64,000 nt of DNA from Brevibacillus_D fluminis_A (GCF_052072235.1 NZ_CM125436.1:2784001-2848000); one strand, 5' to 3'. Counted from the first letter of the stretch, positions 52,638 to 60,619 are shown. Translations and numbers: made by a program. The notes: generated by a model from the letters alone, not told the origin.

Positions 52638-52693
52638 TTCATCGTATCGGAATGTATCAGTGGTGCGCTTATCAATTCTGATACGATGAAAAA
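52635..52693. repeat. 59-bp inverted repeat
   Basis: 19-bp arms (TTTTTCATCGTATCGGAAT and its complement with one mismatch) around a 21-base loop, overlapping the channel gene terminator. Could be an additional terminator, a regulatory hairpin before the next gene, or a remnant of a small mobile element. No second copy seen in the window. Confidence 0.65.
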
Positions 52694-52836
52694 TATTGCG
52701 TACGTGCCGAGAACCTTTTTTGTCCGTTTCAATGTTTCGCAGCTTGATTTGACAGGTTGTTGCGCAAATTTCCACCGTGCTTATCCTCACCAGCGAAGTT
52801 CACTCTGCATAAAATGTAAAAAGGTGGTGATGAGCA

Positions 52837-53130
52837 ATGGGTTACTCATTGACAGACTGGATGATCTATACGATTTGGGCGATTTTTGGACTCATGATTG
52901 TTGATTTCTTGATTGTCCTGTTTCAAAATTTTTGGCGAGGCTCATTTGACCCGGGATTTGTTTTGGGTTACTTGAAAGATATTCTTTATTACATCCTGCC
53001 CCTGAACATGATTATTTCGATGAGCGCGATTGATCCCACCGGGTATGTATTGATGATCTTCTACTTTATTGGCGGCGTCGCCGTCATCGTCAAGTATGTG
53101 ATGGACATTCTCAAACGGTTTCAAACGTAA
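52837..53130 (+). CDS. Small membrane protein with three helices
   Basis: 97 aa: helices near 9-27, 48-66 and 70-88, with a charged loop WRGSFDPGFVLGYLKD. AAAAGGTGGTG precedes the ATG. No named family; size and layout recall holin-like or stress-induced membrane proteins, but nothing decides. A bidirectional terminator follows. Confidence 0.75.
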   Translation: MGYSLTDWMIYTIWAIFGLMIVDFLIVLFQNFWRGSFDPGFVLGYLKDILYYILPLNMIISMSAIDPTGYVLMIFYFIGGVAVIVKYVMDILKRFQT

Positions 53131-53135
53131 CGGTG

Positions 53136-53164
53136 AAAAGCCTTCCGGCGCGGAAGGCTTTTTT
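53136..53164. terminator. Bidirectional terminator, formerly serving the APC permease
   Basis: AAAAGCCTTCC/GGAAGGCTTTT with a 5-base loop; T-runs on both exits. In the reconstructed pre-insertion locus it follows the 86-bp repeat directly, so it would have been the terminator of the minus-strand permease. Confidence 0.85.
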
Positions 53165-53165
53165 G

Positions 53166-53175
53166 TACAGATAAG
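53166..53175 (-). repeat. Left fragment of the interrupted 86-bp repeat
   Basis: TACAGATAAG, identical to 3987-3996. Together with 54993-55070 it rebuilds the 86-bp repeat. AG at its end is one of the two copies of the insertion core. Confidence 0.8.
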
Positions 53176-53269
53176 CGTACTATGTCAAATACTTTTTTAC
53201 TCCGTTTGGGTATAGCAAATACACCTAACGTATTGTTTGTAAAAAAATTACAATCAGCAACTGACAAGG

Positions 53270-53480
53270 AAGCTGTATGGTATTTGTCAGCCCTTCTTGA
53301 CACTAAGATGGGTGTAGCCCTCGCTTACAAACCTGCATGGATGCATTCTGGCACGAGTACGGGTTCTTTTCCAACGTACAATTCGCATTTACAGGACGAG
53401 GGGGATAAGGCTTATCACCGAGGTCTATGCCTCCAGAATTTGATTCGATCTCCCCTTGGTCCAAGAGGGACTGACAAATA
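53270..53480 (-). ncRNA. Candidate bridge (seek) RNA of the IS110-type element
   Basis: On the transposase strand, in 5'-3' order: a hairpin CTTGG/CCAAG; AAATTCT (53441-53435), identical to the left target half plus core; a hairpin GAGG-CATAGA-CCTC; GATAAG (53416-53411), complementary to the core plus right target half; then GTACG (53379-53375), identical to the element's last bases; and TACACC (53316-53311), complementary to its first bases. This is the order and polarity of target loop then donor loop in bridge RNAs. Ends of the RNA are estimated, not seen. Confidence 0.65.
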
Positions 53481-53495
53481 CATTTGTTTTTGATG

Positions 53496-54872
53496 TTAAG
53501 AAGCCATTAAGTGATTCGCTATGCTATGGTATTTCAGTTTCTTGTTCATCTCATCTGCATATTGCTTCTGAACGTTTTGGGACAAAAATGGTTTTTTGTC
53601 ACGTAGCATGGCAAAGGCGATCTTGAGGAACTTGTTACCCATCGCAATGTGAATCTTTCGTGCGTGCTTTCCTTTTTCCTTCAGTCGTTCGTAGAAGGGG
53701 TGAAGGTCAGTGTTGTGTAATGACAAGCTTTTTCCTGCCGTATACACAACAAACCGAAGGTGATCATTTCCTTGTTTGGAGATGGATCCGTAATACCCTT
53801 TCCCTCCACCAGATTGGATGACAACAGGATTTGTCCCTGCCTTTTTTATGATCTGATGAGGGTTCTCGTACTGAGAAACATCGCCCATTTCGGCATATGC
53901 TTCTGCTGCCGTTACAACGGCGATTCCAGGGATGGAAAGCAGCAGTTTTCCATCGGTTTGAAGCAGGACTGATTCAATTTCACATTCAAGGCGACAGATC
54001 TTTTGGTCGTATCGTTCTAAATCCTCCAGCTTCATGGAGAGGAGAAGCAACTCAGCGGCCAGTTCCTCCTTAGGGCGTGACAACGCTTGATTTGCGGCAT
54101 GAAGCAGCTTTTGGATGGTGGAGGAACGAATTTTAAGATTGTGCTTCCGTGAGCTTTCCCGAATTCCCTGTTCCCCTAACGCCAACACCATAGACGGATG
54201 AGGGGAGTATTTCATGAAAAAGAGCGAGGATTTGCCCCACATATCACTGAAGATTTTCGTCTTGATTGGCTTGTGGTGGTCATCGGGGGAGAAGCCTTGA
54301 AATTCCCTCCAAATGACGTCCATAATCCCCCTGATTTCCATTCGCAAGGAGGAGCGTTTGCGTACTTCTGACCTTCTTGCCCGCGTAAGGGTAAGAAGCT
54401 CACGGTACTTCCCCTCTGGAAGTTTTGTTTCCGTTGCTTTGTTGCCTACAATGGCATGAGCAATGGCGACTAAGTCGAGATCGTCGGTTTTGCACCAATT
54501 CAAGGCGCTTGCACGTTCTTCTTTTGTCGTATAGGGGTTGATGATTTGAACGTCATACCCGTGCTGACCAAGAATTCGAACGATGTCCTCATAATAATGT
54601 CCTGTCGCTTCGATGCCGAGGAAAATGCGAACCGCGTTGCAATCCTTTTCGGCCTGCTTGATTCTGTCACATAGCGATTGAATCCCGTCCCTATTGACGG
54701 AGAAGAAAAAGGGTTTTACAATGATGTCGCCGAAATAATTGCATATGAGGGCCTTTTGGTGGAGCTTTGCGGCGTCAATTGCGACGATGAGCACCTGCTC
54801 CAGGTTGACACCTCTAAGATGTTGACTGAACTTGTTCCCTTTACGCCCTTGAATATGTGAGGATTTCCCCAT
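53496..54872 (-). CDS. IS110-family transposase (DEDD recombinase)
   Basis: 458 aa. N-terminal RuvC-like DEDD domain: Asp33 in VAIDAAK, Glu in LGIEATGHY, Asp pair in CKTDDLDL. C-terminal Tnp domain with LLSIPGIAVVTAAEAYAEMGD (helix-hairpin-helix) and AGTNPVVIQSGG, which holds the candidate nucleophile Ser, then YGSISKQGNDHLR. Full length, no frameshift, with AGGAGG before the ATG, so the element may still be active. Confidence 0.93.
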   Translation of the reverse strand: MGKSSHIQGRKGNKFSQHLRGVNLEQVLIVAIDAAKLHQKALICNYFGDIIVKPFFFSVNRDGIQSLCDRIKQAEKDCNAVRIFLGIEATGHYYEDIVRILGQHGYDVQIINPYTTKEERASALNWCKTDDLDLVAIAHAIVGNKATETKLPEGKYRELLTLTRARRSEVRKRSSLRMEIRGIMDVIWREFQGFSPDDHHKPIKTKIFSDMWGKSSLFFMKYSPHPSMVLALGEQGIRESSRKHNLKIRSSTIQKLLHAANQALSRPKEELAAELLLLSMKLEDLERYDQKICRLECEIESVLLQTDGKLLLSIPGIAVVTAAEAYAEMGDVSQYENPHQIIKKAGTNPVVIQSGGGKGYYGSISKQGNDHLRFVVYTAGKSLSLHNTDLHPFYERLKEKGKHARKIHIAMGNKFLKIAFAMLRDKKPFLSQNVQKQYADEMNKKLKYHSIANHLMAS

Positions 54873-54992
54873 GCGACTCCAACCTCCTATTGTGGTGATA
54901 GGTGTGTTTGATTGAAGTTCCCTGTCAGGTACTTCTTTCTTTCGTAGTCGCTGGGGATTTTCCTTTTGTTTAAGGACATTATTTCATACACC

Positions 54993-55070
54993 AGAATTTA
55001 TAAAATTCTTATCCAGTATAAGTGCAACCGCGGCTCCGCCCAAAAGCATGGCGTAGCCAGGTTTTCTAAT
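54993..55070 (-). repeat. Right part of the interrupted 86-bp repeat, in permease 3' UTR
   Basis: 74 of 78 positions match 3995-4072; the four differences are in the loop and one stem position of hairpin 1 (GGCTCCGCC here). It begins with AG, the insertion core. It lies 28 bp after the permease stop codon, in the same orientation to its gene as the copy after leuD. Confidence 0.9.
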
Positions 55071-55098
55071 GAAGAAAAGATGGGGGTGGAAATCAAAT

Positions 55099-56448
55099 TC
55101 ACGAACCGCCAACCGTTTCTTCAAATTCAAAATCCGGAAGCGTAACCTTGGCCCATTTCGTTACATAGATCAGATAGGCGAGTCCGATCGCTACCCAAAT
55201 CAGCCCGATGATCAGTGCACCAACCTCCAGATTATACCACAAGTATGCATTAAAACTGATTCCCAAAAGCGGCGACAGTACATTTGCCAGAATCGATTTG
55301 ACCGTATGGGTATGTTTTTGTTTGAAGTAATACACGATCACGCAAAGATTGACAAACGTAAAAGCGGTAAAGGCTCCGAAATTGATGAAAGAAGCGGCTG
55401 TCTCCAAATCGAGGAACAGCGCTAGCAACGCTAACATTCCGATAAAAACGATGTTAAAAATCGGTGTGCCGTATCGCGGATGGACATTTCCAAATACTTT
55501 CTTTGGCAGCACGCCGTCACGTCCCATTGCGTATAAAAGGCGGGCAGCGCTGGCTTGCGTAGCTAAACCATTGGAAATACAAGCGGCAATGGCTCCGGCG
55601 AGGAAAACGGACTGGAAAAGCATCCCGCCGATATGTAGCGCGATTTCCGGAGAGGCACCTTCAATGTTTTGCAACGTTTCCGTCGTGGGAAACAACGCTT
55701 GCATGAAATACGACACCGCAATGAAGTAGAGTCCCCCTACCAGGGCAATGAGGATGATCCCGCGCGGAACGTTTTTTTTCGGCTCGATGGTTTCTTCCGA
55801 TAGCGTTGTGACAGCGTCAAAGCCAAGAAAAGATAACGCCAAAATCGACGCGCCGGTGAATGCTGTCGACCAGGACATCTGCTCCGAATAAAAAGGTTGG
55901 AACGTAAACAAATTCGCTGTCTGCGTATGAACGATAGCCTTGATGGTCAACGCCACAAAAATGGCGGCGACCAACAGTTGGAAAAGAACCATGACCGAAT
56001 TGGCGGAAACGGATATCTTCATGCCCGCAATATTCATCACGGTCGTCAGGAGGAGGATGCCGACACACCAGATCCAGGGAGGAACGTCAGGAAATACGGA
56101 CGAACAATAAATGACCGTAAGCAGCGCATTGATCATGGGAAGAAACAAGTAGTCGAGAAAAGCCGTCCATCCTACGAGAAAACCAAGCTTCGCGTTCATA
56201 GTCTGTTTCGTGTACGTATACGCTGAACCGGCAGAAGGAAAGATCGTAACCATCTTGCTGTAACTGAACGCCGTAAACAGAATGGCAATGGTGGTGAGAA
56301 TATAAGCAGCAGGGACATGCCCGCGTGTTTCGTCGGAAACGATGCCAAACGTATCAAACACGGTAAAAGGCGCCATGTAAGCAAGTCCGAAAAAAACAAG
56401 GTGTCTCAATTGCAAGGAGCGTTTCAGTTTTCCGTTGGTTGCTTCCAA
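55099..56448 (-). CDS. APC-family permease, putrescine-importer-like
   Basis: 449 aa, 12 helices. QLRHLVFFGLAYMAPFTVFDTFGIV at the start and FLGFDAVTTLSEETIEPKKNVPRGI are close to PuuP/PlaP-type polyamine importers. The gene lies in a unit with a TetR regulator and an agmatine-deiminase-like enzyme, and an identical operator stands before both this gene and the enzyme. A diamine or guanidino compound is therefore the likely substrate. Its original terminator is now 1.8 kb away because of the IS insertion. Confidence 0.9.
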   Translation of the reverse strand: MEATNGKLKRSLQLRHLVFFGLAYMAPFTVFDTFGIVSDETRGHVPAAYILTTIAILFTAFSYSKMVTIFPSAGSAYTYTKQTMNAKLGFLVGWTAFLDYLFLPMINALLTVIYCSSVFPDVPPWIWCVGILLLTTVMNIAGMKISVSANSVMVLFQLLVAAIFVALTIKAIVHTQTANLFTFQPFYSEQMSWSTAFTGASILALSFLGFDAVTTLSEETIEPKKNVPRGIILIALVGGLYFIAVSYFMQALFPTTETLQNIEGASPEIALHIGGMLFQSVFLAGAIAACISNGLATQASAARLLYAMGRDGVLPKKVFGNVHPRYGTPIFNIVFIGMLALLALFLDLETAASFINFGAFTAFTFVNLCVIVYYFKQKHTHTVKSILANVLSPLLGISFNAYLWYNLEVGALIIGLIWVAIGLAYLIYVTKWAKVTLPDFEFEETVGGS

Positions 56449-56489
56449 AAAAATTCCCCCTATGAATTGAAAGCGATTTCTTTTCGTAA

Positions 56490-56514
56490 CAAAAGACAGA
56501 CCGGCCGGTTTGTT
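56490..56514. promoter_or_regulatory. TetR operator upstream of permease
   Basis: 25 bp that are the exact reverse complement of 57435-57459; core ACAnACCGGCCGGTnTGT is palindromic. On the minus strand it follows TTGACT-N18-TACGAT, so it overlaps the permease transcription start. Confidence 0.85.
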
Positions 56515-56593
56515 TATCGTAATACTTTTCGGAATATAAAGTCAATACTGTTTCTTTCGACCACGATCTCATCGCGTTCCTTGCCAGATCCAA

Positions 56594-56622
56594 TTGACAC
56601 TGGCAAAATTATGTGTTTTAAT
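56594..56622 (+). promoter_or_regulatory. Promoter of tetR gene
   Basis: TTGACA (56594-56599), 17-bp spacer, TTTAAT (56617-56622). No operator copy overlaps it, so TetR may be expressed constitutively or only weakly autoregulated. Confidence 0.6.
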
Positions 56623-56662
56623 GCACTTGTTTTTAAATCTATGACAAAAATTAGAGGGTAAC

Positions 56663-57244
56663 ATGAAAAGAGATCAGATAACGAGGCAGATGATACTGAA
56701 AGCCGCCCTTGAATGCTTTCGCAAGAATGGTTACGTAAACACGTCTCTGAACGATATTGTCAAAGCCTCCGGCATCAGCAAAGGCGGAATTTACTGGCAT
56801 TTTAAAAGCAAGGAAGAAATGTTTGTGCAAATGATAGAAGAAGCGTATGAACCATGGCTGAATACGATTCATTCTGCTTTGTCAACACTATCTGACCCCC
56901 TCGAAAAATTGAAAAAATACGGAGAGTTGTTTTACTCCCAAATTGATCTCCCGGTTTTTAAATTATTGCCAGAGTCGTATTGGGGAGAAGTTGGCGAGCA
57001 GTACCGAGACAGACTGAATCAATGCTATTCGAAAGACGATGAGTTCATATATGCTGTTTTTACAGAAGCGATTGCCAACAACCAGCTGAGGATCACCGAT
57101 GCAAAAGCGCTGACCTGGATTTATATTTCCATGTTGGAAGGGCTTTTTGCGGAGTTGTCCCTTCGATCGGAGAAAAAGGATGAATTGGTGGCTTATTTCG
57201 CGACAGGGATCGACATCTTTTTAGAAGGCATCAAAAGAAAGTAG
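56663..57244 (+). CDS. TetR-family regulator of permease/deiminase unit
   Basis: 193 aa. Helix-turn-helix at residues 8-50 (MILKAALECFRKNGYVNTSLNDIVKASGISKGGIYWHF). The C-terminal part is a ligand/dimer domain (TetR_C of the PfmR/YcdC-like kind, not decided). AGAGGGT precedes the ATG. Operators in both flanking genes' promoters make it the probable repressor, with the imported amine or guanidine as inducer. Confidence 0.93.
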   Translation: MKRDQITRQMILKAALECFRKNGYVNTSLNDIVKASGISKGGIYWHFKSKEEMFVQMIEEAYEPWLNTIHSALSTLSDPLEKLKKYGELFYSQIDLPVFKLLPESYWGEVGEQYRDRLNQCYSKDDEFIYAVFTEAIANNQLRITDAKALTWIYISMLEGLFAELSLRSEKKDELVAYFATGIDIFLEGIKRK

Positions 57245-57434
57245 GGCGACGATTCGTCTGCTGGAAAAACCGTCAGGGTGCATGGAACTGCCCCTGGCGG
57301 TTTCTTTTGTTTCCGTAACGGAATACTGCAAAGCTTGTGCCCACGCCCTCCTTCATGATGATCGGCAGCAAGTCATTCATTTCTGCAAATTATCAAAAAA
57401 TTGTTGACTTTGGCGTAAGAAGCATATTATTATG
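57245..57434. other. tetR terminator and deiminase promoter region
   Basis: Terminator AAACCG-CAGGG/CCCTG-CGGTTT at 57266-57303 followed by CTTTTG. Then the deiminase promoter: TTGACT at about 57403-57408, 18-bp spacer and TATTAT just before the operator at 57435. Confidence 0.7.
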
Positions 57435-57459
57435 AACAAACCGGCCGGTCTGTCTTTTG
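57435..57459. promoter_or_regulatory. TetR operator upstream of deiminase-like gene
   Basis: Same 25 bp as the operator before the permease, in the opposite orientation, so that each faces its own gene identically. It lies just after the -10 and 133 bp before the start codon. Confidence 0.85.
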
Positions 57460-57592
57460 ATATTGAATAAATAAAGCGCCAGATCAGCTGCGAGCACCCT
57501 AGCGAAACCGTTACATAGTGCGGCTCGATGATCGCGGCGCCAACCGAATTCATCATGCATGAATCTTTTACAGGGAAAAGAGGAGAGTCACC

Positions 57593-58693
57593 ATGGCAAG
57601 AGTAATCAAAGATTCCACACCAAAAAAAGACGGTTTTCGAATTCCGGGGGAATTTGAGCCGCACAAGGGGTCCTTCATCATTTGGCCCGAAAAAGGATTT
57701 GCTTTCCGAAATGGCGGCAAGCCTGCACAGGAAGTGTGTGTGATTGTCGCAAATGCGATTGCCGAGCATGAAGAGATGACGGTCATTTGCTCAGCGGCGC
57801 AGTATGAAAACGCAAGAGCGCGATTATCTGAAAAAGTTCGCGTCATTGAAATGTCAACAAACGAATCGTGGGCCCAAGACAAAGGCGCTTTTTACGTGAT
57901 CAACGATAAAGGTGACATGAGAGGGGTGCAGTTTGGCTTTAATGCGTACGGTGGAGTAGGGGAAGGGCTTTATTTTCCTTGGGACCTCGATAAGCAATTT
58001 GCCCAAAAACTGTTCGAACTCGAAAACATCGATTCTTATGACGCACGGCATTTCATTCTTGAGGGTGGTGCGACGCAAGCAGATGGAGAAGGCACGCTCA
58101 TTTTGACAGAACAATGCAATCTCAACCCGAACAGAAATGGAGAGATGTCACGGGAAGAAGTCGAAAGAAATTGTAAAGAATATCTGGGCGTGGAAAAAGT
58201 AATCTGGATCAAAAGAGGCATGCTGTATGATGAAACGGATGGTCATATTGACGATATTTGTTTTTTTGTCAGACCTGGAGTCATCGCGCTGTCTTGGGTC
58301 GATGATGTAAATCATCCGCAGTATCCGGTATTCAAAGAAGCGTATGAAACCTTATGCAATGAAACAGATGCGAAAGGTAGGAAATTCGAGATTCACAAAA
58401 TCCATATCCCTGAGGTCATTCATATCACGGAAGAAGAGAACAAAGGTTTTGATGTGGTTGCGGATGCGGCCCCTCGTGAAGCCAATCAGCCTTTGGCCGT
58501 CACGTATATCAATGGATATTTCGTCAATGGCGGGTATCTCGTTCCCTTATTCAATGATCCCCGCGATCAAGAAGCGATTCAGAAATACCAAGAAATCATG
58601 CCGGAGCGAAAAATAATCGGGCTGCCGACAAAAGAATGGTCGCTCAGCGGCGGAAACATTCACTGCATGACATTGGCGCAACCCCGACCATGA
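57593..58693 (+). CDS. Agmatine-deiminase-family enzyme, divergent active site
   Basis: 366 aa, pentein fold, full length. Catalytic residues of the family are present: Asp96 (NESWAQDKGAF), His218 and Asp220 (DGHIDD), Cys358 (GGNIHC). Several otherwise conserved positions differ: WxRD is WAQD (Q95), EGGSIH is EGGATQ (160-162), and GHVDNFAR-type is GHIDDICFF. It probably hydrolyses a guanidino compound to a ureido product, perhaps not agmatine. No carbamoylputrescine amidase or ptc gene is adjacent. AGGAG precedes the ATG. Confidence 0.88.
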   Translation: MARVIKDSTPKKDGFRIPGEFEPHKGSFIIWPEKGFAFRNGGKPAQEVCVIVANAIAEHEEMTVICSAAQYENARARLSEKVRVIEMSTNESWAQDKGAFYVINDKGDMRGVQFGFNAYGGVGEGLYFPWDLDKQFAQKLFELENIDSYDARHFILEGGATQADGEGTLILTEQCNLNPNRNGEMSREEVERNCKEYLGVEKVIWIKRGMLYDETDGHIDDICFFVRPGVIALSWVDDVNHPQYPVFKEAYETLCNETDAKGRKFEIHKIHIPEVIHITEEENKGFDVVADAAPREANQPLAVTYINGYFVNGGYLVPLFNDPRDQEAIQKYQEIMPERKIIGLPTKEWSLSGGNIHCMTLAQPRP

Positions 58694-58704
58694 CCCCAAA
58701 ACAA

Positions 58705-58779
58705 AAAAGCCTGATTTCACAAGGCTTTTCAAATAGATGCCCACGTATCCTTGTTCATCAGAGGATCGCGGGCATTTTT
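58705..58779 (+). terminator. Tandem terminators after deiminase-like gene
   Basis: First hairpin AAAAGCCT/AGGCTTTT (58705-58729); second ATGCCC...ATCCT/AGGAT...GGGCAT (58737-58775) followed by TTTT. Confidence 0.75.
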
Positions 58780-58981
58780 CATTCCGTTTTAGAGAATGCG
58801 CAGCTTCCACCAAGCACACCTTTTCTGACATGAACGGCTTGTCTGTACGAATACACTGGAAAAGAATCACTGCCCGCGCTCCCTTGTCTGCCCGAAACTT
58901 GTCAGGCATGTCCATAGCACCAGGGGAGTTGCTATTTCATATGATAATAATCTAAATATTCCGCAAAAGGGAAGTGGTGCC
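58780..58981. other. Intergenic region before FtsH-like gene
   Basis: About 200 bp; no gene. GGGAAGTGGTG before the ATG at 58982 serves as ribosome site. No clear operator seen. Confidence 0.4.
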
Positions 58982-60619
58982 ATGAGGAGCTATCGGTGGA
59001 TCAAGTGGCGCAAGGTTATCCTCTGGCTCGTAATCCTGCTCACGCTCGGCATCATTTTAGTGACAGGTGGACCGACCTACTGGGCTATCGCCTTAAGCAT
59101 TGTCAGCCTCTTGTTTCAATTGCTTTTCGCTATTTTGTTCGTGATTATCCAGTTTGTCGCGCTCTTCTGGTTTTTGGCCCGCGGCCGAACGTATTGGATT
59201 TTGCCCGGGGAGACCGGGTCCACATGGGAAGATTATCGGGGGAATCCGGAAATCGTCGAAAATGCCAAACGGATCGTCACCCTGCTCAAAGGCGTCAAAG
59301 GATTCAAGGAGATGGGGGGCGAGGCGATTCGCGGTTTGCTCCTCTGCGGTCCGCCGGGCACAGGGAAATCGTACTTGGCGCAGGTGATCGCCAATGAAGC
59401 GCAGGTCCCGTTTGCTTATGCGTCCGCCCCAAGCTTTCAAAACATGTTTTTCGGCGTCGGCAACCTCAAGGTCATGGGCTTGTATCGCAAAGCGAGAAAG
59501 CGGGCAAACGAGTATGGCGCCTGCATTATTTTCATCGATGAGATCGATGCAATCGGGATGAAACGGCAAGGTGGAGCCGGCATGGCGGGCGGGATGTTCG
59601 GAATGGGCGGTGCCGGTTTGTTAAACGAGCTGTTGCTGCAGATGGACCCCCCGAACATCGACAACACCAAAATCGCCAAGCTGCTGCGGACGCTCGGTCT
59701 GCGCCGCAAAAAAGCGGAGCGTCCCGCCGTCATGACGATCGCCGCGACGAACCTGCCGGATGTGCTCGACTCCGCGCTTTTACGCCCTGGCCGTTTCGAT
59801 CGGCAGCTTTGGGTGGATGCCCCTGACTATGACGGACGGGTCGACGTATTCCAGTATTATCTTAAAAAAGTGAAGTGCGACGAGACGCTGACGCCGGAAA
59901 AAGCCGCACTCGACACCATCGGGTACAGCCCGGCGCAAATCAAGCACATCGTCAACGAATCGGTCGTCATCGCCCATCAACGGGGAGCGCAGGTCGCCAA
60001 TTACGAAGACTTTCGCTCCGCCATGGAGACATATGAGTGGGGGATCAAGCAACCGCTCAGATCGATGAGCGATGACGAGAAGCGCAACGTGGCGTACCAT
60101 GAAGCCGGCCACGCCGTCGCGCAGTTTTTGTTAAAGCCGCATGAACGCGTCTGGAAGGTCACCATCATCCGGCGGGGCGGAGCGCTCGGGCTCGCCGCGA
60201 CCAAGCCGACGCATGAACGATATAACCGCAGCGACAGTGAGATTTTGGCTGAAATCCAGGTATGTCTGGCTGCCCGCGCGGTGGAAGAATTGTTTTTGGG
60301 GAAAAAGCTGAACGGCGTCACGTCCGACCTGCAGCATGCGACAGAGCTGGCAGGCGCGTATCTCGGCATCGTCGGCATGGGGGATGAACTGTTCAGCTGG
60401 CTTGCCTTAGGGTCGCGCATCGACGGGCTTAAGGCGCTCCGTCCCAAAATCAACAAGCTGCTGGATGAGCAGATGCTTGAGGTGAAGCAGCTGGTGCAGC
60501 ATTACGCCGATTTCGTTCACGCCATCGCGGAAGAGCTGTTGAAGCGCGGCGATTTGACGGGCGAGGAGATTGAAGAGCTGTATCAGCGATTGTATGGGAA
60601 CGGGGGCGAGGAACCGTAA
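58982..60619 (+). CDS. Compact FtsH-like membrane AAA+ metalloprotease
   Basis: 545 aa. Two adjacent N-terminal helices (about 11-30 and 34-65) with almost no extracytoplasmic domain, unlike FtsH. AAA+ module: Walker A GPPGTGKS (123-130), pore-type FQNMFFGVG (152-160), Walker B IIFIDEID (182-189), second-region SALLRPGRFDRQ (264-275). A Met/Gly-rich insert (196-212) follows Walker B. Protease: HEAGH (373-377) with the third zinc ligand Asp449 in TSDLQHAT, at the same spacing as in FtsH. Likely a second, specialised membrane protease. Confidence 0.88.
   Translation: MRSYRWIKWRKVILWLVILLTLGIILVTGGPTYWAIALSIVSLLFQLLFAILFVIIQFVALFWFLARGRTYWILPGETGSTWEDYRGNPEIVENAKRIVTLLKGVKGFKEMGGEAIRGLLLCGPPGTGKSYLAQVIANEAQVPFAYASAPSFQNMFFGVGNLKVMGLYRKARKRANEYGACIIFIDEIDAIGMKRQGGAGMAGGMFGMGGAGLLNELLLQMDPPNIDNTKIAKLLRTLGLRRKKAERPAVMTIAATNLPDVLDSALLRPGRFDRQLWVDAPDYDGRVDVFQYYLKKVKCDETLTPEKAALDTIGYSPAQIKHIVNESVVIAHQRGAQVANYEDFRSAMETYEWGIKQPLRSMSDDEKRNVAYHEAGHAVAQFLLKPHERVWKVTIIRRGGALGLAATKPTHERYNRSDSEILAEIQVCLAARAVEELFLGKKLNGVTSDLQHATELAGAYLGIVGMGDELFSWLALGSRIDGLKALRPKINKLLDEQMLEVKQLVQHYADFVHAIAEELLKRGDLTGEEIEELYQRLYGNGGEEP

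Larger units (their letters stand above)
53176..54992 (-). mobile_element. IS110-superfamily insertion sequence in the 86-bp repeat
   Basis: 1817-bp body flanked on both sides by AG (CT on the transposase strand). The ends are defined by rejoining 53166-53175 with 54993-55070, which recreates the repeat seen intact at 3987-4072. There are no clear terminal inverted repeats, as expected for IS110. The transposase has 118 bp of leader and 320 bp of trailer. The long 3' non-coding part, containing the bridge-RNA candidate, resembles the IS1111 group rather than IS110/IS621, where the RNA is upstream. Confidence 0.85.

Noticed and set aside
53182..53493. 103-codon frame inside the IS trailer
   Set aside because: No ribosome site or domain; the region is better explained as the bridge-RNA and end region of the element.
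54873..54992. Bridge RNA in the transposase leader (IS621-like position)
   Set aside because: Only weak partial matches to target or ends were found there, whereas the trailer holds all four in order.
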